Assembly: GCA_014983025.1 (NCBI GenBank)
Contig: JADCLP010000010.1
Coordinates: 1 to 58,351, forward strand
Direction: 5' to 3'
From: Erythrobacteraceae bacterium E2-1 Yellow Sea
Lineage (GTDB): Bacteria; Pseudomonadota; Alphaproteobacteria; Sphingomonadales; Sphingomonadaceae
Length of the DNA stretch: 58,351 nt
Shown here: positions 18,331-26,429 of the stretch, piece after piece
How positions within the stretch are numbered: the stretch's first letter is position 1
Layout: every line of letters begins with the position of its first letter
Notes under the pieces: generated by a model
Database searches by the model: none
What the model saw: the letters and a program-made list of their open reading frames with translations, nothing else
What the model was told of the DNA's origin: nothing
Position numbers and translations under genes: made by a program

Positions 18331-19242
18331 TCAACCGCCAGGAAAAATCCGTTCACCGCTATGGCGGCGCGGCCCTGCTTCTTCATGGTCATGATCGAAA
18401 TCCGTATGCGGTGCCCATGTAACATGAGTTATAAAATCATAGCTGGCGGTGCTGCGTCTATAAACATTGGGTCGACCATTTGCGTCGAAGCCAATTGCCT
18501 GGCCCCATTCGGCTGGGGCATTACCGGGGATACCGATCTTGTTCTTGCCGCCCTTATTGCCGGGGCCAGGCGATGGATCGGTCGTGCCGCCATCGCCACC
18601 ATCATGGCCATAGATCAGCGCTAGCTGGTCATAATCATGGGAATTGGGATGCTCGTTCAGCGTAGGATCGTAAGTATATTCCATGCATGAGGTCGTATCA
18701 TCAGTATCGAAATCTTCATTCTGATGGCCAAGGCCATAATCATGGCCAATTTCCTGACAAGCGACAAGCTGGCGCCAGCTTGGGTCATCATACGGCTTGC
18801 TTCCATCAAGAACGGTATAAACATCAAAGTAATAATCATTTAGCTTGGTTGAACCAGCCACAATATGGCTGGAACGCCCGCGCGAGATGCTGATGCTGGC
18901 AATACCCAGCCATCCATTATCTCCATAATTCCCGCTGCAAACGTGGATTTCGTAGGCAACCATAGAGCATGTGGAATCAGCGGCAGCATTACTCAGCTGC
19001 GATGCAATATGGTCTGACTGGTTCCAATCATCCATGGCTACTTTGATGTAATTGCCATTGCCTAGCGGGCTTTGATTTTTCCAAACGCCTGATGTGTGAT
19101 CAAATACAGGTATCCTCACCACATTATCAGTGGTGGACCAGTGATAACTGCCCCAGGAATGGTCAGCCATAACCGGCGCGGCCAATACTGCAGCAGCGCC
19201 TGCAGCTGTAGCGAAAGCCCATTTCTTTCGATTGATTTTCAT
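18331..19242 (-). CDS. Secreted metzincin-like protein with altered zinc motif
   Basis: A 303-residue protein with a clear signal peptide (Lys/Arg start, hydrophobic stretch, cut near VMA-DHSW at residue 26). The core carries ACQEIGHDYGLGHQNED: the metzincin HExxHxxGxxH motif with Gln163 in place of the first His. It keeps Glu164, His167, Gly170 and His173, and is followed by SCMEY (Met187), which resembles a metzincin Met-turn. The C-terminal 80 residues are Gly/Pro/Asp-rich and low in complexity. Zinc binding and catalysis are therefore uncertain; a conserved Gln variant family is possible. The gene stands alone with its own terminator. Confidence 0.8.
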   Translation of the reverse strand: MKINRKKWAFATAAGAAAVLAAPVMADHSWGSYHWSTTDNVVRIPVFDHTSGVWKNQSPLGNGNYIKVAMDDWNQSDHIASQLSNAAADSTCSMVAYEIHVCSGNYGDNGWLGIASISISRGRSSHIVAGSTKLNDYYFDVYTVLDGSKPYDDPSWRQLVACQEIGHDYGLGHQNEDFDTDDTTSCMEYTYDPTLNEHPNSHDYDQLALIYGHDGGDGGTTDPSPGPGNKGGKNKIGIPGNAPAEWGQAIGFDANGRPNVYRRSTASYDFITHVTWAPHTDFDHDHEEAGPRRHSGERIFPGG

Positions 19243-19374
19243 GTCCCAACCCCCGCAGCATTGATCGCCAAAACCCAGTGAGCTTTTTGAAACGCAGTCA
19301 ACTGCAGGGCAATCATGCCCGAAATGGCGCTTTAACTCAAGTTTGGCACAGCGACGTGCAGATTGGGATGAACC

Positions 19375-20409
19375 TTATTCGCCTTCCTGCATCAAACCAT
19401 GCTTCTTGATACAGTGGCGCAATTGATCATAGGTCAGCCCCAGCGCCTTGGCCGTCTGGCGCTGGTTCCAGCGATGCTTGCCCAGCGCATGTTCCACAAT
19501 CGCGCGTTCATGCGCATCGACCGCGCTGCGCAAGTCATCCACTGCATCCAGGTCGGGTGCGGCTGAAGTGGGTGTTGGAACAGCAGAAGCCTTGGCAGCG
19601 ACCTGAGCGGGCCGGTGTGCCGGGGCCATCGGCTTCCACGGGCTGTCAAATGGGTCAAACTGGACGTGCCCGATCGGCTGGCTCCAATCCTGCCAACGAT
19701 AGACTGCCCGTTCAACGACATTGCGCAGTTCACGGACATTGCCGGGCCAATCATAAGTTTCCAGCTGCTGTTCGACATGCTCGGCAAAACCAGGCCAACT
19801 TTGCCAATACAGCTCCGCCGCCATGCGCCGCCCGAAATGGTCCGCCAGCACCCCGACATCCCCTTCACGCACGCGCAAGGGTGGAAGGGTAATTACCTCA
19901 AAACTCAATCTGTCGAGCAAGTCGGCGCGAAATTCACCACGCGCCGCCATGGCGGGTAGATCATCATTGGTCGCAGCAACAATGCGCACGTCCACCCTGA
20001 TGGGACGCGAGGAGCCAATCTGTGTCACCTCGCCATATTCGACCGCACGCAAAAGGCGTTCCTGCGCCCCCATGGACAGATTGCCCAGTTCATCGAGAAA
20101 TAACGTGCCTTTGTCGGCTTCCTCAAACCGTCCCGCCCGCGCTTTGGTAGCACCAGTGAATGCACCTGCTTCGTGACCGAACAATTCAGCCTCGATCAAC
20201 GTTTCAGGCAGCGCAGCGCAATTGGTGATGACCAGCGGTTCACCCCACCGGCTGGACAGGCGATGCAAGCGTTCGGCGATCAATTCCTTGCCCGTTCCAC
20301 GCTCGCCAATCACCAGCACGGGGCGGCTCATCGGCGCGGCGAGGCTAGCCCGCTCAACTGCATCAAGAAAGGCACCAGACTGGCCAATAAACTGGTTATC
20401 ACGCTCCAT
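19375..20409 (-). CDS. pspF: Phage shock operon activator PspF (sigma-54 enhancer-binding protein)
   Basis: PspF is the AAA+ activator of the psp promoter. It lacks a receiver domain and starts directly with the AAA+ module: Walker A GERGTGKELIAERL, the sigma-54-contacting GAFTGA loop, and Walker B TLFLDELGNLS. The C-terminus is a Fis-type HTH (NQRQTAKALGLTYDQLRHCI). Start: ATG 20409 (MERDNQFIG) gives 344 residues, close to E. coli PspF; the longer frame adds 20 hydrophobic residues and is less likely. It is divergent from the psp operon, with its sigma-54 promoter 102 bases away. Confidence 0.95.
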   Translation of the reverse strand: MERDNQFIGQSGAFLDAVERASLAAPMSRPVLVIGERGTGKELIAERLHRLSSRWGEPLVITNCAALPETLIEAELFGHEAGAFTGATKARAGRFEEADKGTLFLDELGNLSMGAQERLLRAVEYGEVTQIGSSRPIRVDVRIVAATNDDLPAMAARGEFRADLLDRLSFEVITLPPLRVREGDVGVLADHFGRRMAAELYWQSWPGFAEHVEQQLETYDWPGNVRELRNVVERAVYRWQDWSQPIGHVQFDPFDSPWKPMAPAHRPAQVAAKASAVPTPTSAAPDLDAVDDLRSAVDAHERAIVEHALGKHRWNQRQTAKALGLTYDQLRHCIKKHGLMQEGE

Positions 20410-20510
20410 GCGCCAACCTATAGTGAAAAATCCCAATGCTTGGCAATATAAACCAATTACAAAATTCACCGCAATTTATAATAGTTTGATATTAAATGGT
20501 TTTATGATTT

Positions 20511-20526
20511 TGGCACACCACTTGCT
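20511..20526 (+). promoter_or_regulatory. Sigma-54 promoter of the psp operon
   Basis: TGGCACACCACTTGCT matches the -24/-12 consensus TGGCAC-N5-TTGC, with exactly ten bases between the invariant GG and GC. Transcription should start near 20537, upstream of the first psp ORF at 20562. The AT-rich 20440-20510 stretch is where PspF would be expected to bind as an upstream activator. Confidence 0.92.
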
Positions 20527-20561
20527 AATTATCGGACAAGTTTAACGGAGGTATCCTGACC

Positions 20562-20714
20562 ATGTTCGATCGTAGCTTTTTCCAGACCAAACTGGGCCAA
20601 GCCGCAATTGCCAGTGTTGCCGCCATGGTCGCCTTTGTCGCGCTGACAACGCAAATGTATGCCACCCCTGCGATGGCAGCAAATACGATGCCACAGACCG
20701 TGGAAATGGCATGA
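20562..20714 (+). CDS. 50-aa single-membrane-segment protein, first gene of the psp operon
   Basis: A small ORF that begins MFDRSFFQTKLGQAAIASVA, has one hydrophobic stretch (about residues 13-30), and ends MPQTVEMA. It has a good ribosome-binding site (ACGGAGGT) ten bases upstream and is the first frame after the sigma-54 promoter. Its stop overlaps the ATG at 20711 (ATGA), which opens the long form of PspA. The hydrophobic part followed by ATPAMAA also reads as a possible signal peptide with a short mature peptide. No known family is recognised. Confidence 0.7.
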   Translation: MFDRSFFQTKLGQAAIASVAAMVAFVALTTQMYATPAMAANTMPQTVEMA

Positions 20715-20935
20715 CCAAACCTTCTGATAACACCCCCCTCGGGCCGGAGCACTCAGTCCCCAACCAGAGTCCCCCCTCTGGCGCTGGCACCAGTCACAGC
20801 GCCGATGCTCCGGCCCAACTCCAAAAACGCGTGTCGCGCCTCGATGCAGAAATCGAGCGCTTGCGCCAGACCCCAACACCAACGCAGAATGAACGCCGCC
20901 AACCGTTCGACAATTTTACCAGTGGAGTAGCCTTT

Positions 20936-21637
20936 ATGGGCATTTTCAGCCGCACGCGTGACATCATTGCCGCCAATTTCAATGATATGCTGGACAAGGC
21001 GGATGACCCGTCAAAAATGATCCGCATGATCATCCTCGAAATGGAGGAAACATTGGTGGAAGTGCGCGCGAGTGCGGCCCGCACCATTGCTGATCAGAAG
21101 GAAATGCATCGCCATGTGGTGAAGCTGGACCGGTTGCAGGCAGATTGGTCGGAAAAGGCGCAACTGGCGCTCAGCAAGGATCGCGAGGATCTGGCCCGTG
21201 CCGCGCTGGTGGAACGCAAGAAAGCCGCCGACATGGGCGACCAGCTGAAGCAGGAAATCGCCGTGCTGGACGATGCGCTGCGCGCTTACGAAGAAGATAT
21301 TGCCAAACTGCAGCAGCGCCTGCGCGAAGCGCGCAGCCGCCAGACCGCCATCGCCGCGCGGCTGGAAAGTGCGGAAAACCGCGTCAAACTGCGCACATTG
21401 ATGAGCACGGAACGCACCGATGAGGCACTCGCCCGCTTCGACCAGCTCGAACGCCGGGTCGATTACGCCGAAGGGCGCGCAGAGGCGCTAAGCATTGCCG
21501 AAAATGGCGGCAAGCTGAGCCTGGCAGACGAGATTGCGGCGCTGGAAGGCGCCGATGCCATTGATGATGAATTGGAACAGATGAAGAAGGCGCTGGGTAA
21601 AGACAGCGCCCCAAGCAAGAAAACGCAGGAGGGTTGA
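20936..21637 (+). CDS. pspA: Phage shock protein A
   Basis: PspA is the peripheral membrane protein (ESCRT-III-like fold) that stabilises the inner membrane under stress and, in known systems, inhibits PspF. The canonical start MGIFSRTRDIIAANFNDMLD is at 20936, with AGTGGAG upstream. The long coiled-coil helices (EDLARAALVERKKAADMGDQ) follow. About 233 residues from this start. The frame is open without a stop back to ATG 20711, which would add 75 residues including a predicted short helix (LQKRVSRLDAEIERLR). Either start, or both, may be used. Confidence 0.93.
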   Translation: MGIFSRTRDIIAANFNDMLDKADDPSKMIRMIILEMEETLVEVRASAARTIADQKEMHRHVVKLDRLQADWSEKAQLALSKDREDLARAALVERKKAADMGDQLKQEIAVLDDALRAYEEDIAKLQQRLREARSRQTAIAARLESAENRVKLRTLMSTERTDEALARFDQLERRVDYAEGRAEALSIAENGGKLSLADEIAALEGADAIDDELEQMKKALGKDSAPSKKTQEG

Positions 21638-21640
21638 TCC

Positions 21641-21937
21641 GTGGAGGAAGGTATCATTGTCGCAATCGTGGTCATCGGCCTGCCCTGGCTGATCCTGCAC
21701 TACATCACGCGCTGGAAAACCGCCGCCACCATCACATCCGATGACGAGGTGTTGCTGGAAGAACTCTACAGCCTTGCCAAGCGGCTGGATGAACGGATGG
21801 ACACGGTGGAACGCCTTGTCGCCAGCGACAACCCCGATTTCCAGCCCAAGCGCCTGATTGCCGATCAGGAACGCGATAATCAGCAATTGCGCGAGCTGGA
21901 ACAATTGCTCGCAGAAAAGAAAGGAGCCGCCCGATGA
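21641..21937 (+). CDS. pspB: Phage shock protein B
   Basis: PspB is a small inner-membrane sensor that works with PspC. It has an N-terminal membrane helix (about residues 4-22: GIIVAIVVIGLPWLILHYI) and a cytoplasmic helix carrying LAKRLDERMDTVERLVASDN, which corresponds to the conserved coiled coil of E. coli PspB. At 98 residues it is longer than E. coli PspB, with a second C-terminal coiled-coil stretch. Start: GTG 21641, three bases after the pspA stop, with GGAGGG upstream. It overlaps pspC by four bases. Confidence 0.88.
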   Translation: MEEGIIVAIVVIGLPWLILHYITRWKTAATITSDDEVLLEELYSLAKRLDERMDTVERLVASDNPDFQPKRLIADQERDNQQLRELEQLLAEKKGAAR

Positions 21938-22311
21938 ACAGCCCACGCACCACGCTTTACCGTGACAAGTTCAATGCCAAATTGATGGGCGTATGTTCTG
22001 GCATTGCGGATTATACCGGCATCAACACCTTCTGGGTCCGTCTGGGTGCGCTGTTCCTGATCCCGGTGACCAGCGGCATGGTGATCCCGGCCTATTTCAT
22101 CGCCGGCATTTTGCTGCACAAGAAGCCAGCCAATCTCTACGTCGATCAGGACGAGCAGAAATACTGGCAGCGCGTCCGCCAGAGCCCCAATCGCACGGCG
22201 CGCGAAATCCGCGCCCGCTTCCGCGATGTGGACCGCCGCCTGGCAGACGTGGAAGCCTATTACGTGTCAAGCAATCCGCGCCTTACAGCCGAAATCGAAC
22301 GCCTGCGTTAA
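21934..22311 (+). CDS. pspC: Phage shock protein C
   Basis: A PspC-domain protein: the N-terminal TTLYRDKFNAKLMGVCSGIA and ADYTGINTFWVRLGALFLIP are diagnostic, with one membrane region (about residues 38-62). The C-terminal RFRDVDRRLADVEAYYVSSN matches the coiled-coil tail of PspC. At 125 residues it is normal. It starts with an ATGA overlap on pspB, suggesting coupled translation. Confidence 0.93.
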   Translation: MNSPRTTLYRDKFNAKLMGVCSGIADYTGINTFWVRLGALFLIPVTSGMVIPAYFIAGILLHKKPANLYVDQDEQKYWQRVRQSPNRTAREIRARFRDVDRRLADVEAYYVSSNPRLTAEIERLR

Positions 22312-22336
22312 GGCCAGCCAACAGGGGACTGAAGAC

Positions 22337-22651
22337 ATGGATGCCGGAATACTTGCCCTGCTGATCCCGATCATTGGCGTATCGATCCCGATCGTCGCGA
22401 TCTGGTCAAAGCATCGCCAGAAAATGATGGAAATGCAGGTGGGCGCAACTGCCGAGGCCAGTGCGGAAAAGGCGGCCCAATATGCCAGCCAGCTCCAGCG
22501 GCTGGAAGATCGCGTGCAGGTGCTGGAACGCATTGTGACCGACAAGGGATATGATGTGGCAACACAGATCGAGGCGCTGCGCGATCAGCGCCGCGTGGAT
22601 GAAGCAGGCAGTGGTATACCGCTGGGCCTGAAGCGAGGGGAGCGCGTATAA
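22337..22651 (+). CDS. PspB-like membrane coiled-coil protein of the psp operon (1)
   Basis: About 104 residues: an N-terminal membrane helix (MDAGILALLIPIIGVSIPIV) followed by a cytoplasmic coiled coil with LQRLEDRVQVLERIVTDKG. That segment strongly resembles the PspB motif (compare LAKRLDERMDTVERLVASD of PspB here). Start: ATG 22337, 25 bases after pspC. Its last base is the first base of the next gene's ATG. It is not PspD by sequence. Probably a PspB paralog; function inferred only from motif and position. Confidence 0.82.
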   Translation: MDAGILALLIPIIGVSIPIVAIWSKHRQKMMEMQVGATAEASAEKAAQYASQLQRLEDRVQVLERIVTDKGYDVATQIEALRDQRRVDEAGSGIPLGLKRGERV

Positions 22652-22920
22652 TGAGCTGGGCAACCGCAGTATTCTTGATCGTGCTGATCACTGCGATTGC
22701 CGGCGTCATTCGGCACCGCAACGAACATCGCTATCTTTCGGATAAACATCATCAACGCAGCGATCGTGAACGCCAGATGGAAGTTGAAGTTGAACAATTG
22801 CGAGACCGGATCTCAGTGCTGGAACGGATCGCAACGGATGGAAATTCTGTCGACGGCCGCGAAACACAGCGGATCGCGGCAGAAATAGAGGCCCTGCGCA
22901 ACACGCAAGATGATGGATGA
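22651..22920 (+). CDS. PspB-like membrane coiled-coil protein of the psp operon (2)
   Basis: 89 residues: an N-terminal membrane helix (WATAVFLIVLITAIAGVI), a basic stop-transfer RHRNEHR, and a coiled coil with VEQLRDRISVLERIATDGN. This is nearly the same heptad motif as in the preceding gene. It overlaps the preceding stop by one base. Likely a recent paralog of the gene before it; no independent function can be assigned. Confidence 0.82.
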   Translation: MSWATAVFLIVLITAIAGVIRHRNEHRYLSDKHHQRSDRERQMEVEVEQLRDRISVLERIATDGNSVDGRETQRIAAEIEALRNTQDDG

Positions 22921-22960
22921 CCGTATCAAAACGGCCAGGTTCAAGGAGGACGTGAGGGAA

Positions 22961-23194
22961 ATGTTTGAACCAACTTTGATCATTGCCGCCGCATCTTTGG
23001 TGGGCCTGTGCGTGGTGGCCCACGCCCTGCTCACCGCATGGCGCGGCTGGCTGGTGCTGAAAGAGCGTGAACTGGCCAATTCCCCGCGCGAGATTGAAGG
23101 CGGCGTGGGCGCAGGGGCCGCCCGGATAGAGATCGCTGACCTCAAAGAACGCATCAAGAAGCTGGAAGCAATCGCCAGCGGGGTGGATTTGTGA
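22961..23194 (+). CDS. Small membrane coiled-coil protein of the psp operon (3)
   Basis: 77 residues from ATG 22961 (MFEPTLIIAAASLVGLCVVA), a start backed by a strong AAGGAGG eleven bases upstream; a longer frame from 22910 overlapping the previous gene is possible. One membrane helix is followed by a Gly-rich linker and a short coiled coil ADLKERIKKLEAIASGVDL, again similar to the PspB-type motif. It overlaps the next gene (GTGA). Function unknown. Confidence 0.78.
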   Translation: MFEPTLIIAAASLVGLCVVAHALLTAWRGWLVLKERELANSPREIEGGVGAGAARIEIADLKERIKKLEAIASGVDL

Positions 23195-23367
23195 GCAGCG
23201 CAAGAAGCGACGCCGCCAGGGCCGGGATTGGACTTGGCAGCGCAATTGCAGTGGCGATTTCCTGGAGCCTCCACCAATCAGTCATCTGGGCCATCATTCA
23301 GGGCTTTTTCAGCTGGTTTTACGTGATTTATTATGTCCTGACACGCCCTGGTGGAATTTCAGGCTGA
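23191..23367 (+). CDS. 58-aa hydrophobic protein, last gene of the psp operon
   Basis: Starts at GTG 23191, overlapping the previous stop (GTGA), and ends at TGA 23365-23367. The product has one or two membrane segments (IGLGSAIAVAISWSLHQSVI and IIQGFFSWFYVIYYVL) and a short polar tail. The SWSLHxSVxWAIxxGxxxWFYVIY pattern is seen in other small conserved membrane proteins of unknown role. The operon appears to end here, 42 bases before sufE. Confidence 0.72.
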   Translation: MSSARSDAARAGIGLGSAIAVAISWSLHQSVIWAIIQGFFSWFYVIYYVLTRPGGISG

Positions 23368-23409
23368 AGTGTTGGACGGCGCTTCGTCACATCGCTAGAG
23401 CGCACCCCC

Positions 23410-23817
23410 ATGCGAACACTTGAAGATATTCAGGAAGAATATGAATTCCTTGAAGGTGATGAACGCTATCGCCTGTTGATCGAGTTGGGTCGCGAGTTGG
23501 AACCCATGCCCGATGCACTCAAGACAGATGCAACGCTGGTTCGCGGCTGTTCCGCGCAGGTCTGGGTCTATCCCACGGGCGATGCCGATAACCTGCATTT
23601 TCTGGCAGACAGCAATGCCGCAATTACCAAGGGTATCGTGGCACTGGTGATATCGGCTGTGCAGGACAGGCGAGCCGCAGATGTAGCTGCGATGGATGTG
23701 ACTGCCGCACTCGAACCCTTTGACCTGAAGAACCAGCTTTCTTCCAACCGCACACAGGGCGTGCCGAATATGATTGCACTGGTGCGCGAACATGCGGCGA
23801 GAATCGCCGCGGGTTGA
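23410..23817 (+). CDS. sufE: SufE family cysteine desulfuration protein
   Basis: SufE accepts persulfide sulfur from the SufS cysteine desulfurase for Fe-S cluster assembly. The catalytic cysteine is Cys47 in LVRGCSAQVWVY. The 135-residue length and the flanking ERYRLLIELGRELEPMPD fit the family. No other suf genes are nearby. The 3' end overlaps the start of the DUF454 gene by 26 bases. Confidence 0.93.
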   Translation: MRTLEDIQEEYEFLEGDERYRLLIELGRELEPMPDALKTDATLVRGCSAQVWVYPTGDADNLHFLADSNAAITKGIVALVISAVQDRRAADVAAMDVTAALEPFDLKNQLSSNRTQGVPNMIALVREHAARIAAG

Positions 23818-24169
23818 TGTGAAGCGCCCGGCCTTTCGCGTACTTGGCCTTGCATGCGTGGGGCTCGCCGCCATTGGCGCCGCACTGCCCCTGCTACCCA
23901 CGGTTCCTTTTTTGCTGCTGGCCGTATTCTTTTTCGCCCGCAGCAACCCGGAATGGGAACAAAAAATCCTCGATCATCCGCAATGGGGGCCGCAAATTGC
24001 AGATTGGCGCGAACGCCGCGTAATCCGCCGCCCGGCCAAGCTGGCGGCAATAACTGCTATGAGTGTAGGTGTAATTTTCACCTGGCTGACATTGGGTGAG
24101 CCATGGGTCTATGCATCGCTCGCCATATTGGTGGTATGCGGCGGCTGGATCTTGACCCGCAAGGAATGA
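23792..24169 (+). CDS. DUF454 (YbaN) family inner-membrane protein
   Basis: About 125 residues with three hydrophobic stretches. The signature LGLACVGLAAIGAALPLLPT and the following FLLLAVFFFARSNPEWEQ are typical of YbaN/DUF454. Function is unknown. Start candidates are ATG 23792 (overlapping sufE) and GTG 23819; the former is listed. It is convergent with crtZ, the two stops being adjacent. Confidence 0.82.
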   Translation: MRRESPRVDVKRPAFRVLGLACVGLAAIGAALPLLPTVPFLLLAVFFFARSNPEWEQKILDHPQWGPQIADWRERRVIRRPAKLAAITAMSVGVIFTWLTLGEPWVYASLAILVVCGGWILTRKE

Positions 24170-24709
24170 TCAGGCGGCATCGCTTTCACGAACAACGGCA
24201 ATGCCTGCTTCGCGCTGGCGTTTCAATTCAGCCTTCAGCTTTACCGGGTCACGTGCAAAGACAAAGCCGAAGCTGACCCCACCTTCTTTCCCTATCGTTG
24301 CATGATGCAGCCTGTGCGCCTGCACCAGCCGCTTGGCATAGCCGCGTTTCGGCACCCAGCGGAAATAGCGTTGATGCACCAGCCCATCATGCACCAGCGT
24401 ATAAATCACACCGTAAAGAAGAATGCCCAGCCCTATCCATGTGGCGGGCCACCAGGTTGCACTGCCCATCACCATGGGCGATCCCAGTGCGAACATGGAA
24501 ATACTCATCCCCGCGCCAACCAGCGCATAGAGATCGTTTTTTTCCAGCACATTACCATGCGGTTCATGATGGTCACGATGCCAACCCCAACCCCAGCCAT
24601 GCATGATGAATTTATGGCTGGACCATGCGATCCATTCCATCGCGAAAATGCTGGAAACCACAATCAAAAAGGGGGCGATCCATTGGGGCATGCCCCAGCT
24701 ATAATCCAA
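24170..24709 (-). CDS. crtZ: Beta-carotene hydroxylase (CrtZ type)
   Basis: A di-iron membrane hydroxylase that converts beta-carotene to zeaxanthin. All four histidine clusters are visible: HKFIMH (residues 32-37), HRDHHEPH (44-51), HDGLVH (106-111) and HRLHHA (about 131-136), set between about four membrane helices. At 179 residues it is typical. Start: ATG 24709, or ATG 24691 (MPQWIAPF). No other crt genes are adjacent, as is common for crtZ in sphingomonads. It indicates yellow-orange xanthophyll pigments. Confidence 0.92.
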   Translation of the reverse strand: MDYSWGMPQWIAPFLIVVSSIFAMEWIAWSSHKFIMHGWGWGWHRDHHEPHGNVLEKNDLYALVGAGMSISMFALGSPMVMGSATWWPATWIGLGILLYGVIYTLVHDGLVHQRYFRWVPKRGYAKRLVQAHRLHHATIGKEGGVSFGFVFARDPVKLKAELKRQREAGIAVVRESDAA

Positions 24710-24797
24710 TCTGCATAGTTACACCAAGCGTCATCCTATAGTCGGACCAAGATTTCCCATCTTGCCGTGCGGGGCGGGTTTGCCTAGGCAATTTGCC

Positions 24798-26231
24798 ATG
24801 TCACATACCCCCCGCACTTTGTATGAAAAGATCTGGGATGCCCATGTCGTGGAAACACGCGATGATGGTACCAGCCTGATCTATATCGATCGCCATCTGG
24901 TTCATGAAGTGACCAGCCCCCAGGCTTTTGAGGCTCTTCGCATGAGCGGCCGCAAGGTCCGCAGGCCTGAATTGACGCTGGCAGTTCCAGACCACAATTT
25001 GCCAACCACCGCACGGGTTGATGCAGCAGGAAATCGCCTGCCCATTGCTGACCCGGAAAGCGCGCAGCAGCTCGCCGCGCTGGAACGCAATGCACCCGAA
25101 TTCGGCATCCATTATATCGATGCGACTGCACGCCAGCAGGGCATCGTCCATGTTGTGGGTCCTGAACAGGGCTTCTCCCTTCCCGGCGCGACTATCGTTT
25201 GTGGAGATTCTCACACAGCCTGCCATGGTGGCATGGGTGCGCTGGCTTTCGGGATCGGCACCAGCGAAGTTGAGCATGTACTGGCCACGCAGACACTCCA
25301 ACTCAAACGCTCCAAATCAATGGAAGTGCGTGTGGATGGCGATCTTGGTCCCGGCGTTACGGCCAAGGACGTTATCTTGCATATCATCGGTGTAATCGGT
25401 GCTGCTGGCGGCACTGGTTATGTCATCGAATATCGCGGTTCTGTGTTCGAAAATATGAGCATCGAGGAACGCCTGACCGTTTGCAATATGAGCATCGAAG
25501 GCGGCGCTCGTGCCGGCCTGGTCGCGCCAGATGAAACCACATTCGCCTATCTCAAAGGTCGTCCCTATGCGCCAAATGGGGCGGACTGGGATGCAGCGGT
25601 CGCATGGTGGCGCTCTCTTGCCACTGATCCCGGCGCGCAGTTTGACAGGAGCGTGGTGATCGATGCGGCTGACATTCAGCCTACTGTCACCTGGGGCACC
25701 AGCCCGGAAGATGTCGTGCCGATTGGCGGGGTTGTACCCGCGCCCGAAAGCTTTGCCGATCCGTCCAAGCGGATCGCCGCACAGAAGAGCCTCGACTACA
25801 TGGGCCTCACCCCTGGCATGGCGATGCAGGATGTGCCAATTGAAAACATCTTTATCGGCAGCTGCACAAACAGCCGGATAGAAGATCTACGCGCAGCGGC
25901 AGCCATTCTGAAAGGCCGCAAGAAAGCAGCCAATGTACGCTGGGCCATAGCCGTTCCCGGTTCTGGCCTGGTCAAGGAACAGGCAGAGGCTGAAGGGTTG
26001 GACCGCATCTTTATCGATGCAGGCTTCGAATGGCGTGAGCCGGGCTGTTCAGCCTGCCTGGCGATGAACCCTGACAAGGTTCCCGCGGGCGAACGTTGCG
26101 CATCCACCAGCAATCGCAATTTCGTGGGCCGTCAGGGTCCGGGCGCGCGTACGCACCTTGTCTCCCCAGCCATGGCGGCCGCAGCGGCCGTTGCCGGGCA
26201 TCTGGCCGATGTGCGTGATTTCACTGCCTGA
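24798..26231 (+). CDS. leuC: 3-isopropylmalate dehydratase large subunit
   Basis: With LeuD this aconitase-like enzyme isomerises 2-isopropylmalate to 3-isopropylmalate in leucine synthesis. The [4Fe-4S] cysteines are in [13 protein letters not shown] and [31 protein letters not shown] is the other signature. 477 residues from ATG 24798 ([16 protein letters not shown]), the standard start; the frame is open 36 bases further upstream without support. A 52-aa ORF separates it from leuD. Confidence 0.97.
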   Translation: MSHTPRTLYEKIWDAHVVETRDDGTSLIYIDRHLVHEVTSPQAFEALRMSGRKVRRPELTLAVPDHNLPTTARVDAAGNRLPIADPESAQQLAALERNAPEFGIHYIDATARQQGIVHVVGPEQGFSLPGATIVCGDSHTACHGGMGALAFGIGTSEVEHVLATQTLQLKRSKSMEVRVDGDLGPGVTAKDVILHIIGVIGAAGGTGYVIEYRGSVFENMSIEERLTVCNMSIEGGARAGLVAPDETTFAYLKGRPYAPNGADWDAAVAWWRSLATDPGAQFDRSVVIDAADIQPTVTWGTSPEDVVPIGGVVPAPESFADPSKRIAAQKSLDYMGLTPGMAMQDVPIENIFIGSCTNSRIEDLRAAAAILKGRKKAANVRWAIAVPGSGLVKEQAEAEGLDRIFIDAGFEWREPGCSACLAMNPDKVPAGERCASTSNRNFVGRQGPGARTHLVSPAMAAAAAVAGHLADVRDFTA

Positions 26232-26270
26232 TCCCTTGCCGTTCAACCACTTCAGACCCATAGTAGGATC

Positions 26271-26429
26271 ATGACCAAATCATTCAAAGGCAAGGCCGCG
26301 CTGGGCGCCGCCGCCATCGGTTCCGCAGCAATCGCTGCTGCACTGCTTTATGCTGGCCGTCGCAAAAAGAAGAATGAGCCGACCCAGCCCGGCCTCATCC
26401 CTTCTGGCGAGAAACCGGAAACAGATTGA
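26271..26429 (+). CDS. 52-aa membrane protein between leuC and leuD
   Basis: ATG 26271 is preceded by AGGATC. The product starts [20 protein letters not shown], has one Ala-rich hydrophobic helix, then a basic RRKKK and a polar tail. Its stop overlaps the leuD start codon by one base (TGATG), so it is translationally coupled to leuD. No family is recognised. The overlap and ribosome-binding site suggest it is real. Confidence 0.65.
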   Translation: MTKSFKGKAALGAAAIGSAAIAAALLYAGRRKKKNEPTQPGLIPSGEKPETD

